Below are positions 18,397 to 25,440 of a stretch of DNA of 64,000 bases, in pieces. The position numbers and the translations under genes were made by a program. Origin of the DNA: Larkinella sp. C7 (GTDB taxonomy: Bacteria; Bacteroidota; Bacteroidia; Cytophagales; Spirosomataceae); the NCBI RefSeq assembly GCF_006149005.1, contig NZ_VBSL01000007.1:1-64000 (forward strand). The letters are read 5' to 3'. The notes below the pieces were generated by a model, which was given only the letters and a program-made list of their open reading frames with translations, was not told the DNA's origin and searched no databases. The stretch's first letter is position 1; the number at the start of each line of letters is the position of its first letter.

Positions 18397-18409
18397 CTAA
18401 CAGTGTTAG
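18397..18409. promoter_or_regulatory. Palindromic operator-like site, copy 2
   Basis: Second exact copy of ctaacagtgttag, 60 bp upstream of the DUF2520 start codon. The centre-to-centre distance of 105 bp equals ten turns of B-DNA, which would put two bound dimers on the same face of the helix. Confidence 0.55.
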
Positions 18410-18468
18410 CTGATAATGAGATAGTTACTATTTTTTCGGATTGGTATACTTAAAACGAAACGGATTGG

Positions 18469-19263
18469 ATGAAACTCTCCTTTATTGGTGCCGGAAATTT
18501 GGCCTGGCATTTGGCAATGGCATTCGAAAATGCCGGTAATGTTATTGGTGAGGTGTATAGCCGCGATGAAAAAAATGCCCGGCGACTCATTTCGATGCTG
18601 TATGACGCCCGGTTAAATCCTGATCTGAACTTTGCCGAAAGTGAGTCCGAACTATTTGTTCTGGCCATACCGGACGATGCTTTGGAAGAAGTGACCCCCC
18701 AGTTGGTGTTGCCCGAAAATGCGCTGGTGGTTCATACATCCGGCAGCAAATCCCTGGAAAGTCTGCGTCAACTGATGGACATTTACAGCGACGTACCGGT
18801 TCGGACGGGCGTTTTCTACCCGCTTCAAACGTTTAGCAAAGGCATTAACCCCCTCCCTTTTGAAACCATTCCGCTCTGCATCGAAGCCAGTGACAAGAGC
18901 ACCGAAAAACAACTCATTGCGCTGGGGCAGGAACTGAGCCAGATTGTGTATCTGGTCAATTCACACGAGCGAAAGGTGCTGCACATAGCCGCAGTATTTG
19001 CCTGCAATTTCACCAATTACCTCTTCGGCATTGCCAAAGACCTGACCGATTCCGAAAACCTGGAGTTTGATTTATTGAAACCGCTGATTGAGGAAACCGT
19101 TCAAAAAGCACTCGATGCCCGTCATCCGGCCGAGGTGCAAACCGGCCCCGCCCGGCGCGGTGATGTGAATACGCTGAGCCTGCATCGGGCTTATTTGTCG
19201 GACAGGCCGGAGCTGTTGCAACTCTACCGGGTGCTGTCGGATGGGATTCAAGCCCGGCGTTGA
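18469..19263 (+). CDS. Rossmann-like / DUF2520 domain protein
   Basis: 264 residues. The N-terminal half has a NADP-binding start, MKLSFIGAGNLAWHLAMAFENAG, and a core related to NADP oxidoreductases coenzyme F420-dependent (FVLAIPDDALEEV, ALVVHTSGSKSLESL). The C-terminal half is the helical DUF2520 domain (LHIAAVFACNFTNYLFGIAKDL, ETVQKALDARHPAEVQTGPARRGD), resembling the dimerisation domain of pyrroline-5-carboxylate and ketopantoate reductases. The family is widespread in Bacteroidota but its substrate is not established. The TGPARRGD motif is highly conserved in the family. It has its own promoter region carrying two identical palindromes. It is convergent with the AGE gene, only 7 bp away. 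Confidence 0.88.
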   Translation: MKLSFIGAGNLAWHLAMAFENAGNVIGEVYSRDEKNARRLISMLYDARLNPDLNFAESESELFVLAIPDDALEEVTPQLVLPENALVVHTSGSKSLESLRQLMDIYSDVPVRTGVFYPLQTFSKGINPLPFETIPLCIEASDKSTEKQLIALGQELSQIVYLVNSHERKVLHIAAVFACNFTNYLFGIAKDLTDSENLEFDLLKPLIEETVQKALDARHPAEVQTGPARRGDVNTLSLHRAYLSDRPELLQLYRVLSDGIQARR

Positions 19264-19270
19264 AACCAAC

Positions 19271-20482
19271 TTAGCGCAACGGGCGACCCAGCCGGGTTTC
19301 CATGCGGGGTTTGTCCGTAAGCGCGGCACTTTGTTCTAGCGCCCGCCAGGTTTCGTACAAGCCTTTGACGAGGTGATAACACCCTTTTTCGGGGGTGGCT
19401 TTCACCGTCGACACCGGCTCCCCTTTCCGGTCAAGGACGCCGAACCATTCCTTGTTTGCTTTGTCCGGGAAATGTAACCAGGTGTAATCGTGTATCTTCC
19501 GAAACCACTTCAGGCAATCGTTTTGCCGCGTGCGGACGTAACCTCTCGAAAAAACCGCCAGCGCTTCGGAGTGAATCCACCATAGCTTCCGGTCCCATTC
19601 ACTGTATACGCTGGATCGTTCTTTCAAGTCGGCATACTGGAAAAAACCGCCAGCCGGTTCATCCCAGCAAATATCCGCCAGATGAAGCGCCATCTGCATG
19701 GCTTGCTGCGCCAATCGCCGGTTGCCGGTCAGATCGGCGGCATCCAGCAGGTAATTCGCAGTTTCAAACCCGTAGCCGCCGTGGAGCCGTCGACCGGTTA
19801 CACTGTCACAAAAGGAACCGCCCGGCAACACATGTTCCCGCAAAATCGTGATGCGTTTGTCAAAAAACTCGTTCTGAATTTCGCTCAAAACGGTTTCGTA
19901 CGCCTGTTTATACAAATCCGGGTCCAGTAAAGCACGGGTTTCCAGCAAGGCTTTCAGGAGTAACATCGGTTCGCCGAGGTGTTTAAATTCCCGAAAACCG
20001 CCCAGTTGACTTTCCCATTGTTCACGTTGCTTCAGACGGTAATTGACCACAGAGAGCATGGTTTGCCGGGCGAGGCTCGCAAATTTCGGTTCATTCGTAG
20101 CCGTATACAGTTGGGCAAAAGCCATCGCGGCCGAGCAATCCGATTCGATGGTCGCGGCTGGTGATACGGCTCTCCCCCGCCGATCGACCACGCCCAGCCA
20201 GCGGTTTTCGTGCTGTCCGTAATTCAGCAAAAAATCGGCCCCATGGCGCGCCAGATCGAGCCACAGCGGAATGGCATCGACTTCGTTGTATAAAAAGGCA
20301 AAGGCCCAGATTTGCTGCGCCTGAAGTTTAATGACTTTGTCGGTATCGAAGGCTTCTCCCTGATCGGTAAGCGCATTAAAATACCCACCGCAGAGGGTGT
20401 CGCGGCTGTGTTTCGTCCAAAATGGAATGATCGTTCGGAAAAGGCTTTCCTGGTACTGAGCAGCCAGTTTACTGAAATCCAT
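19271..20482 (-). CDS. AGE family epimerase/isomerase (N-acylglucosamine or cellobiose 2-epimerase type)
   Basis: 403 residues forming an (alpha/alpha)6 barrel. Family features are the N-terminal IIPFWTKHSRDTLCGGYFNALTDQGE, HESRW-like repeats of R/H residues in each helical pair (GHENRWLGVVDRRGRAVSP, HGGYGFETANYLLDAADL, WWIHSEALAVF, WFGVLDRKGEPV) and the C-terminal KGCYHLVKGLYETWRALEQ. Members epimerise the C2 of N-acetylglucosamine, glucose/mannose or the reducing end of cellobiose, or isomerise mannose to fructose, without metal. The two catalytic His positions appear in HGGYGFE and KGCYHLVKGLYE contexts. Which sugar is used cannot be told. Cytoplasmic, no signal peptide; monocistronic by context. 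Confidence 0.87.
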   Translation of the reverse strand: MDFSKLAAQYQESLFRTIIPFWTKHSRDTLCGGYFNALTDQGEAFDTDKVIKLQAQQIWAFAFLYNEVDAIPLWLDLARHGADFLLNYGQHENRWLGVVDRRGRAVSPAATIESDCSAAMAFAQLYTATNEPKFASLARQTMLSVVNYRLKQREQWESQLGGFREFKHLGEPMLLLKALLETRALLDPDLYKQAYETVLSEIQNEFFDKRITILREHVLPGGSFCDSVTGRRLHGGYGFETANYLLDAADLTGNRRLAQQAMQMALHLADICWDEPAGGFFQYADLKERSSVYSEWDRKLWWIHSEALAVFSRGYVRTRQNDCLKWFRKIHDYTWLHFPDKANKEWFGVLDRKGEPVSTVKATPEKGCYHLVKGLYETWRALEQSAALTDKPRMETRLGRPLR

Positions 20483-20573
20483 TCAATTATCTGCATTCAT
20501 TGGCATTCCCGAAACTATAAGAAAATCGGAGTAAATGGAAATTAAACCGATTGAACGCGTACTTTCGTCCGTT

Positions 20574-20660
20574 TTGATGGGAATACGGATTCAACGGATG
20601 GAACAGATTTGCGCGGATTAAAATACGTTCGATCCGCCTGATCCGTGTTCCTGTCAAAAT
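20574..20660. repeat. Imperfect inverted repeat with 9-10-nt spaced GGAT words
   Basis: ttttgatgggaatacggat near 20572-20590 pairs with atccgtgttcctgtcaaaat at 20641-20660. Differences fall where a G-T (G-U in RNA) pair is kept. Inside the left arm GGAT/AGAT words recur at 20587, 20596, 20605 and 20615. It lies in the divergent gap between the AGE and KdsC-like genes, close to the KdsC start. Member of the periodic hairpin family described in the findings. Confidence 0.7.
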
Positions 20661-20678
20661 TCATTAATTCAAACCGGT

Positions 20679-21233
20679 ATGGATGCTTTACAAGAACGAT
20701 TTAAACAAATAACTACCTTTATTTTCGACGTCGACGGTGTCATGACGGATGGCAGTGTGAACGCCCTGGAGTCGGGCGAACAATTCCGGACGTTCAATGT
20801 CCGCGATGGGTACGCCATCGAGCGGGCGGTTCATTCGGGCTACCGGTTGGCTGTCCTTTCTGCCGGAAGCCAGTTGGGTGTTCGCAAGCGGCTGGAATTC
20901 CTGAAAATCAAGGACATCTTCATGGGCGGTCCCACGGAGCAGAAAATTTATGCCTATCTGGGGTATTTAAATCGCGACCAGATCAACGAAGCCGAAGTGT
21001 TGTATATGGGCGACGACATTCCGGATTTTCAGGTGCTTTCACGTCCTACGCTGCTGAGCACCTGCCCGGCCGATGCCGCCGATGAAATCAAAGCGGTCTG
21101 TGACTACATCTCGCCCGTGGCGGGTGGCCGTGGAGCGGTTCGCGATGTGATCGAACAGGTGATGAAAGCGCAGGGTAAATGGCTGTCGTGGCTGACGGAT
21201 GTGGAACCGTTCAAACTGCACAACGAGCGGTAA
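20679..21233 (+). CDS. kdsC: KdsC-like HAD-IIIA phosphatase
   Basis: 184 residues, right for KdsC (3-deoxy-D-manno-octulosonate 8-phosphate phosphatase), which removes phosphate from Kdo-8-P in lipopolysaccharide core biosynthesis. HAD motif I is FDVDGVMTDG with nucleophile D17 and acid D19; motif II is LSAG; motif IV is YMGDDIPDFQVL. There is no cap domain, so the active site would be formed by tetramerisation. A related NeuA-C/CMP-sugar phosphatase role is possible, but no other Kdo gene is nearby. A tactttcg sequence at 20560-20567 is a near match to the Bacteroidota -7 element. Followed by a strong hairpin. Confidence 0.85.
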   Translation: MDALQERFKQITTFIFDVDGVMTDGSVNALESGEQFRTFNVRDGYAIERAVHSGYRLAVLSAGSQLGVRKRLEFLKIKDIFMGGPTEQKIYAYLGYLNRDQINEAEVLYMGDDIPDFQVLSRPTLLSTCPADAADEIKAVCDYISPVAGGRGAVRDVIEQVMKAQGKWLSWLTDVEPFKLHNER

Positions 21234-21240
21234 TCAGGAC

Positions 21241-21279
21241 GACAGTACGACGGCACCTGACCGGTGTCGTCGTACTGTC
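21241..21279. terminator. Bidirectional terminator hairpin
   Basis: 16-bp stem, gacagtacgacggcac (21241-21256) with 21264-21279, one G-T pair, 7-nt loop. Placed between the convergent KdsC-like and aminotransferase genes; its right arm reaches the aminotransferase stop codon. Confidence 0.85.
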
Positions 21280-22102
21280 ACCAATTCCCGATCAGTTCGT
21301 TAAATTCCTCCAGCAAAAACAACGTCCGTTTGCCCGGTTTTCCGTCGGCAATTGTCAACTCGCCAATCTGAACGATGGGCAATACTCTCTTGGTCGAACT
21401 GGTTGTAAAGGCTTCGTCAGCGTCGTAGAGATCGGAGAGTAAAACCGGGCGCTCTTCCACCTGAAAATCGTTCTGCGCCAGGTTCATGACGGTTCGGCGG
21501 GTGATTCCGTGCAGAATATGCCGGTTGGGCGTAATGAGTCGATCGCCTTTGAAAATGAAGAAGTTGCTGCGGCTCAGTTCGCTAATTTCGCCGTTTTTGT
21601 GGTACAACACATCCGACGCCCGCGCCGACCGGATGGCCTGGGCGAGCAGAATGACGCGCTTGTAATCCGTACTTTTGACCTCGGCCATCTCGCGGACGTA
21701 GTCGTCCAGAATCACCTTGATGCCCTCTTCAAACTGGCTGAGTGGAGTCGGATGGATTTCCTCCGTGATCATCACCAAGTTGGGATTGACCACGCTGATG
21801 CTGTCGGGGCTGTAACCGCCCGTCATTACGAAGCGTATAGCAACATCCGGCAGACTACTTTTATCGACCAACTCCATCACAACCCGGTAGGCTTCCTCTT
21901 TTTGAATCGGAACCGGCAAGTGCATTTTGGTGGCCGAGTTCGCAAACCGTTCCCAATACCAGTCCCACTGAAACGGCCGACCGTTGTAGGTTCGGAAATA
22001 ATCGAACAGCCCGAAGCCGCGCAGCAGTCCGAGGTCGGTGATGCCGAAAGCGATTTGCTCGACGGGGAGAATCGTGCCGTTGAAATAGCCGTAGAGGGCC
22101 AT
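21278..22102 (-). CDS. Class IV PLP-dependent aminotransferase
   Basis: 274 residues. Members include branched-chain aminotransferases, D-amino acid aminotransferase and aminodeoxychorismate lyase. The fold-type IV features are present: the N-terminal ITDLGLLRGFGLFDYFRTYNG, the PLP-binding lysine K148 in KSTDYKRV, and E175 in GEISELSRSNFFIF. The length is shorter than BcaT (about 300-350) and close to D-amino acid transaminase or ADC lyase, but no folate gene is nearby. Its substrate is therefore not assigned. A 9-nt-periodic hairpin separates it from the upstream ABC-F gene on the same strand. Confidence 0.9.
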   Translation of the reverse strand: MALYGYFNGTILPVEQIAFGITDLGLLRGFGLFDYFRTYNGRPFQWDWYWERFANSATKMHLPVPIQKEEAYRVVMELVDKSSLPDVAIRFVMTGGYSPDSISVVNPNLVMITEEIHPTPLSQFEEGIKVILDDYVREMAEVKSTDYKRVILLAQAIRSARASDVLYHKNGEISELSRSNFFIFKGDRLITPNRHILHGITRRTVMNLAQNDFQVEERPVLLSDLYDADEAFTTSSTKRVLPIVQIGELTIADGKPGKRTLFLLEEFNELIGNW

Positions 22103-22134
22103 AATGATCTAAAAAAGTGATTAGGTGATAAAGC

Positions 22135-22211
22135 TTTGATAGGAACACGGATTGAAGGGATGTAACCGGTTTTACTCTGTGCTAATCCATTATATCCGTG
22201 TTCCTATCAAA
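22135..22211. repeat. 18-bp inverted repeat with 9-nt spaced GGAT words
   Basis: tttgataggaacacggat (22135-22152) and atccgtgttcctatcaaa (22194-22211) are exact reverse complements with a 41-nt centre. GGAT recurs at 22149 and 22158 and its complement ATCC at 22185 and 22194, each 9 nt apart. The arm sequence is closely related to the element at 20574-20660. It lies between ettA and the aminotransferase, starting 4 nt after the ettA stop codon when read on the minus strand. Confidence 0.85.
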
Positions 22212-22215
22212 ATTT

Positions 22216-23883
22216 TCAAACCAGTTTTTTATACTTAATCCGCTTCGGTGTGGCATCACCGCCCAGCCGCTTTTTGCGGTTTTCTTCGTATTCGGAGAAA
22301 TTGCCTTCAAACCAGTAGACCTGCGAATCGCCCTCAAACGCGAGGATGTGCGTGGCCACACGGTCGAGGAACCAGCGGTCGTGGGAAATAACGACGGCGC
22401 AACCGGCGAAGTTTTCCAGCCCTTCTTCCAGCGCCCGCAGTGTGTTGATGTCCAGGTCGTTGGTCGGCTCATCGAGCAGCAGCAGATTGGCGCCTTCTTT
22501 CAGCATCATGGCCAGGTGAACGCGGTTGCGCTCCCCGCCCGACAGGTTGGCAATTTTCTTTTCCTGATCGGAACCCGTAAAGTTGAACCGGCTGACGTAG
22601 GCGCGGGCATTCACTTGCTTGCCGCCCAGAATCACCCATTCATTGCCGCCGGCGATGGTCTGAAAAACCGTCTTGTCGCCTTCCAGCCCGTCGTGTTCCT
22701 GGTCGACATACGCCCACTTCACGGTTTCACCTACTTCGAACGTGCCGTTTTGAGGTTGTTCTTTTCCGGTGATGAGTTTAAACAGGGTCGTTTTACCGGC
22801 ACCGTTCGGGCCAATAATACCGACAATACCGCCTTGTGGCAACTGAAAATCAAGGTGTTCGAACAGGAGCCGGTCGCCGAATGCCTTGGCAACGTCGTGC
22901 GCTTCAATGACCTTGGACCCCAGTCGTGGTCCCGCCGGAATAAAGATTTCCAATTTGTCTTCTTTCTGGCGGTTGTCTTCACTCAGCAGCTTTTCGTAGG
23001 CACCCAATCGCGCTTTCGACTTGGCCTGACGGGCTTTGGGTGCCATCCGGACCCATTCCAGTTCGCGCTGCAACGTCTTTTGCCGCTTTGATTCCTGCTT
23101 TTCTTCTTTGGCTAAGCGGGTTTGCTTCTGATCGAGCCAGGATGAGTAATTTCCTTTCCAGGGAATGCCTTCGCCCCGGTCCAGCTCCAGAATCCAGCCC
23201 GCGACGTTATCCAGAAAATACCGGTCGTGCGTTACGGCGATGACGGTTCCGGCATACTGGCGTAAGTGTTCTTCGAGCCATAGCACGGATTCGGCGTCGA
23301 GGTGGTTGGTCGGCTCATCCAGCAGCAAGACATCGGGTTGTTGGAGCAACAGGCGGCAGAGGGCCACCCGGCGTTTTTCCCCGCCCGATAAATTCGCCAC
23401 TTTCGCATCCGAAGGCGGGCAACGAAGGGCGTCCATGGCTTTTTCGAGCCGGTTATCCAGTTCCCAGGCATTCAGGTGGTCGAGTTTCTCCTGTACCTCG
23501 CCCTGTCTGGCAATTAGTTTATCAAAATCAGCGTCGGGATCGCCGAACGCTTCATTAATCTGATCGAATTCTTTCAGCAGATCCACCGTTTCCTGCACGC
23601 CTTCTTCGACGATTTCCTTCACGGTTTTGGTTGGATCGAGCTTCGGTTCCTGCTCCAGCATGCCCACCGAATAACCCGGCGAAAACACAACGTCGCCCTG
23701 AAAGTTCTTGTCAATACCGGCAATGATGCGCAATAGCGTCGATTTACCGGAACCGTTCAAGCCTAAAACACCAATTTTTGCACCGTAAAAAAAGGAAAGG
23801 TAGATATTCTTTAGGATTTGTCGGTTTGGCGGAATAATTTTACTGACACCCGCCATGGAAAAAATGATCGTTTCCTGACTCAT
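22216..23883 (-). CDS. ettA: ABC-F protein, energy-dependent translational throttle EttA
   Basis: 555 residues from MSQETIIFSM, exactly the length of E. coli EttA; the ATG 9 codons earlier is less likely. Two ABC cassettes without membrane segments: Walker A GLNGSGKST and GPNGAGKTT, signatures LSGGEKRRV and LSGGERNRV, Walker B LLLDEPTNHLD and LLLDEPTNDLD. The arm and P-site tRNA interaction linker between them is charged and helical (KQTRLAKEEKQESKRQKTLQ). Known role: binds the ribosomal E site and gates entry of the initiation complex into elongation according to ATP/ADP ratio. It is divergent from the DUF349 gene. Confidence 0.94.
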   Translation of the reverse strand: MSQETIIFSMAGVSKIIPPNRQILKNIYLSFFYGAKIGVLGLNGSGKSTLLRIIAGIDKNFQGDVVFSPGYSVGMLEQEPKLDPTKTVKEIVEEGVQETVDLLKEFDQINEAFGDPDADFDKLIARQGEVQEKLDHLNAWELDNRLEKAMDALRCPPSDAKVANLSGGEKRRVALCRLLLQQPDVLLLDEPTNHLDAESVLWLEEHLRQYAGTVIAVTHDRYFLDNVAGWILELDRGEGIPWKGNYSSWLDQKQTRLAKEEKQESKRQKTLQRELEWVRMAPKARQAKSKARLGAYEKLLSEDNRQKEDKLEIFIPAGPRLGSKVIEAHDVAKAFGDRLLFEHLDFQLPQGGIVGIIGPNGAGKTTLFKLITGKEQPQNGTFEVGETVKWAYVDQEHDGLEGDKTVFQTIAGGNEWVILGGKQVNARAYVSRFNFTGSDQEKKIANLSGGERNRVHLAMMLKEGANLLLLDEPTNDLDINTLRALEEGLENFAGCAVVISHDRWFLDRVATHILAFEGDSQVYWFEGNFSEYEENRKKRLGGDATPKRIKYKKLV

Positions 23884-23954
23884 TGGTTTGATTACTTTTT
23901 TAGGTGGCAAATATCAACAATTAAACCCATAGCTTAGTCTTAAAGAGTAAAATA

Positions 23955-25325
23955 ATGGAACAAGCTCAATTGGTAGACGAATACGGTTACGTCAAAGACG
24001 GAAAGGTATTCTTATCGAGCTACCTCAGCTATCCGGACCGACAAATCGGTGAAGTGAAACGCACAGAACAGGAAGCGCTCGATTATTTCAAAAATAGGTT
24101 TACAATTGCCGAAAACAAAGTAAACCAGTTAGAGCAGGAAGTTGAGGAGGCCCAGAACAAAGGGTCGTACCTGACGAAACTCGTTCAACTGCGGAAAAAA
24201 TTACTGAGTTTCGACGCGATTGGAAATTTCATTCCGCTGCTGAACCGGCTCGACGAACAGGAACAGGTTCTGGTCGAACTGATTCGGACGAACCAGCTCA
24301 AAAATCTCGAAATCAAGCACGCTTTGCTGGCAGAAGCCGAACAGGTTGCCGACAGCACTGAATGGCGTGAAACGGCCGAGAAGTTACAGGAGATCAAGCT
24401 AAAATGGATAAAAACCGGGCCGGTTGATAAAGAACTGGACGAAACCATCGAGACGCGTTTTAGCGATACCCTCGATGGCTTTTTTCAGCGTCGGCGCGAA
24501 TTCTTCAATGAGCAAAACAAGGTGATTCAGGAGCGCATGGATCGCTATGATAACCTGATCTGGCAGGCCGAACGGGCCGTTCGGAGCATTTACGAAGCCG
24601 ACCGCAGTCGCCCCTTCAAGCGCGACGGCCTGGAAGGCGAAGCGCTCGAACGGGCTAATGTCGCCGAAGAACGGTACATGAAAGTGCTGACAGAAGCCTA
24701 TCACCTCGTTCGGAATCTGAACAACGACTGGAAAGAGGTGGGCGAAGTGCCGATCAAAAAATCCGGAAAAATTCTCAAAAAATACCGCCGGGCCACCAAA
24801 ACCATCTTCGACCGCTACAACCTGGCGCGCGGAATCCAGCCGAAAGTTCGCATCGACCCACGCGTGGAGCAGCAAATGAAAATGGCCGACGAAGCCGAAA
24901 AACTGGCGAAACAGTCGAACATTCCGGCGGCTGCCGACCGGGCCAAAGAATTGCTGAACCAGTGGAAGGAAATCAAGATTCCGTTCAAACTGGTCGATAA
25001 AGCGGTTTCGGAGCGTTTCCGGTCGTCGTGTGACAAGATTTTCGAATTGAATTATCTGGAACGCGTCATTAGCCGCAAGTACCCGGCCTTCGAATTAAAA
25101 AGCCGCTCCGAGCAGATACGTACGAAAGTTCGGGAACTGGAGTATCTGGTTCGTCGCGAAAAAAGCGATCTGGCCATGTCGATGAGCAGCATGGATACCA
25201 TGGGACGTCCCGGCAACGAAGATGCGGACAAAATGATGATGAGCAAAATGAATACGCAAAAACGGAAAATTGCGATGAAGGAACAGATACTGAGTGAGTT
25301 CAACAAAGAACTGAGTCAATACTAA
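23955..25325 (+). CDS. DUF349 domain-containing protein
   Basis: 456 residues, highly charged and almost entirely alpha-helical, with long coiled-coil stretches (LEQEVEEAQNKGSYLTKLVQ; REKSDLAMSMSSMDTMG at the end). Several DUF349 repeats of about 70 residues are visible, each with W-K-E/W-R-E and R-F/FF signatures: EIKLKWIKTGPVDKE with RFSDTLDGFFQRRREFF, WKEVGEVPIKKSGKILKKYR, WKEIKIPFKLVDKAVSERFR. No signal peptide. DUF349 proteins are common in Bacteroidota and Actinobacteria; I know of no settled function, though a nucleic-acid or ribosome association has been proposed from their composition. The gene is divergent from ettA, separated by 71 bp. Confidence 0.9.
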   Translation: MEQAQLVDEYGYVKDGKVFLSSYLSYPDRQIGEVKRTEQEALDYFKNRFTIAENKVNQLEQEVEEAQNKGSYLTKLVQLRKKLLSFDAIGNFIPLLNRLDEQEQVLVELIRTNQLKNLEIKHALLAEAEQVADSTEWRETAEKLQEIKLKWIKTGPVDKELDETIETRFSDTLDGFFQRRREFFNEQNKVIQERMDRYDNLIWQAERAVRSIYEADRSRPFKRDGLEGEALERANVAEERYMKVLTEAYHLVRNLNNDWKEVGEVPIKKSGKILKKYRRATKTIFDRYNLARGIQPKVRIDPRVEQQMKMADEAEKLAKQSNIPAAADRAKELLNQWKEIKIPFKLVDKAVSERFRSSCDKIFELNYLERVISRKYPAFELKSRSEQIRTKVRELEYLVRREKSDLAMSMSSMDTMGRPGNEDADKMMMSKMNTQKRKIAMKEQILSEFNKELSQY

Positions 25326-25339
25326 GATAGAATAAAGAG

Positions 25340-25430
25340 AAAAGACAAGAGAGTAAAGAATTCCATTCCGGGTTTCTTTACTCTCTTGTCTTTTAAGTAT
25401 AGATCAGTCTTTACTCTCTTGTCTTTCTCT
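25340..25430. repeat. 21-bp inverted repeat with duplicated right arm and 7-nt words
   Basis: Left arm 25340-25360 pairs perfectly with 25374-25394. A second, nearly identical right arm follows at 25408-25430, so the left arm could pair with either. Words of 7 nt: left aaagaga, aaagaca, agagagt, aaagaat from 25334; right TCTTTAC, TCTCTTG, TCTTTTA from 25375 and again TCTTTAC, TCTCTTG, TCTTTCT from 25408. It fills the 115-bp gap between convergent DUF349 and glycogen synthase genes. Confidence 0.85.
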
Positions 25431-25440
25431 AACTTCTCAA

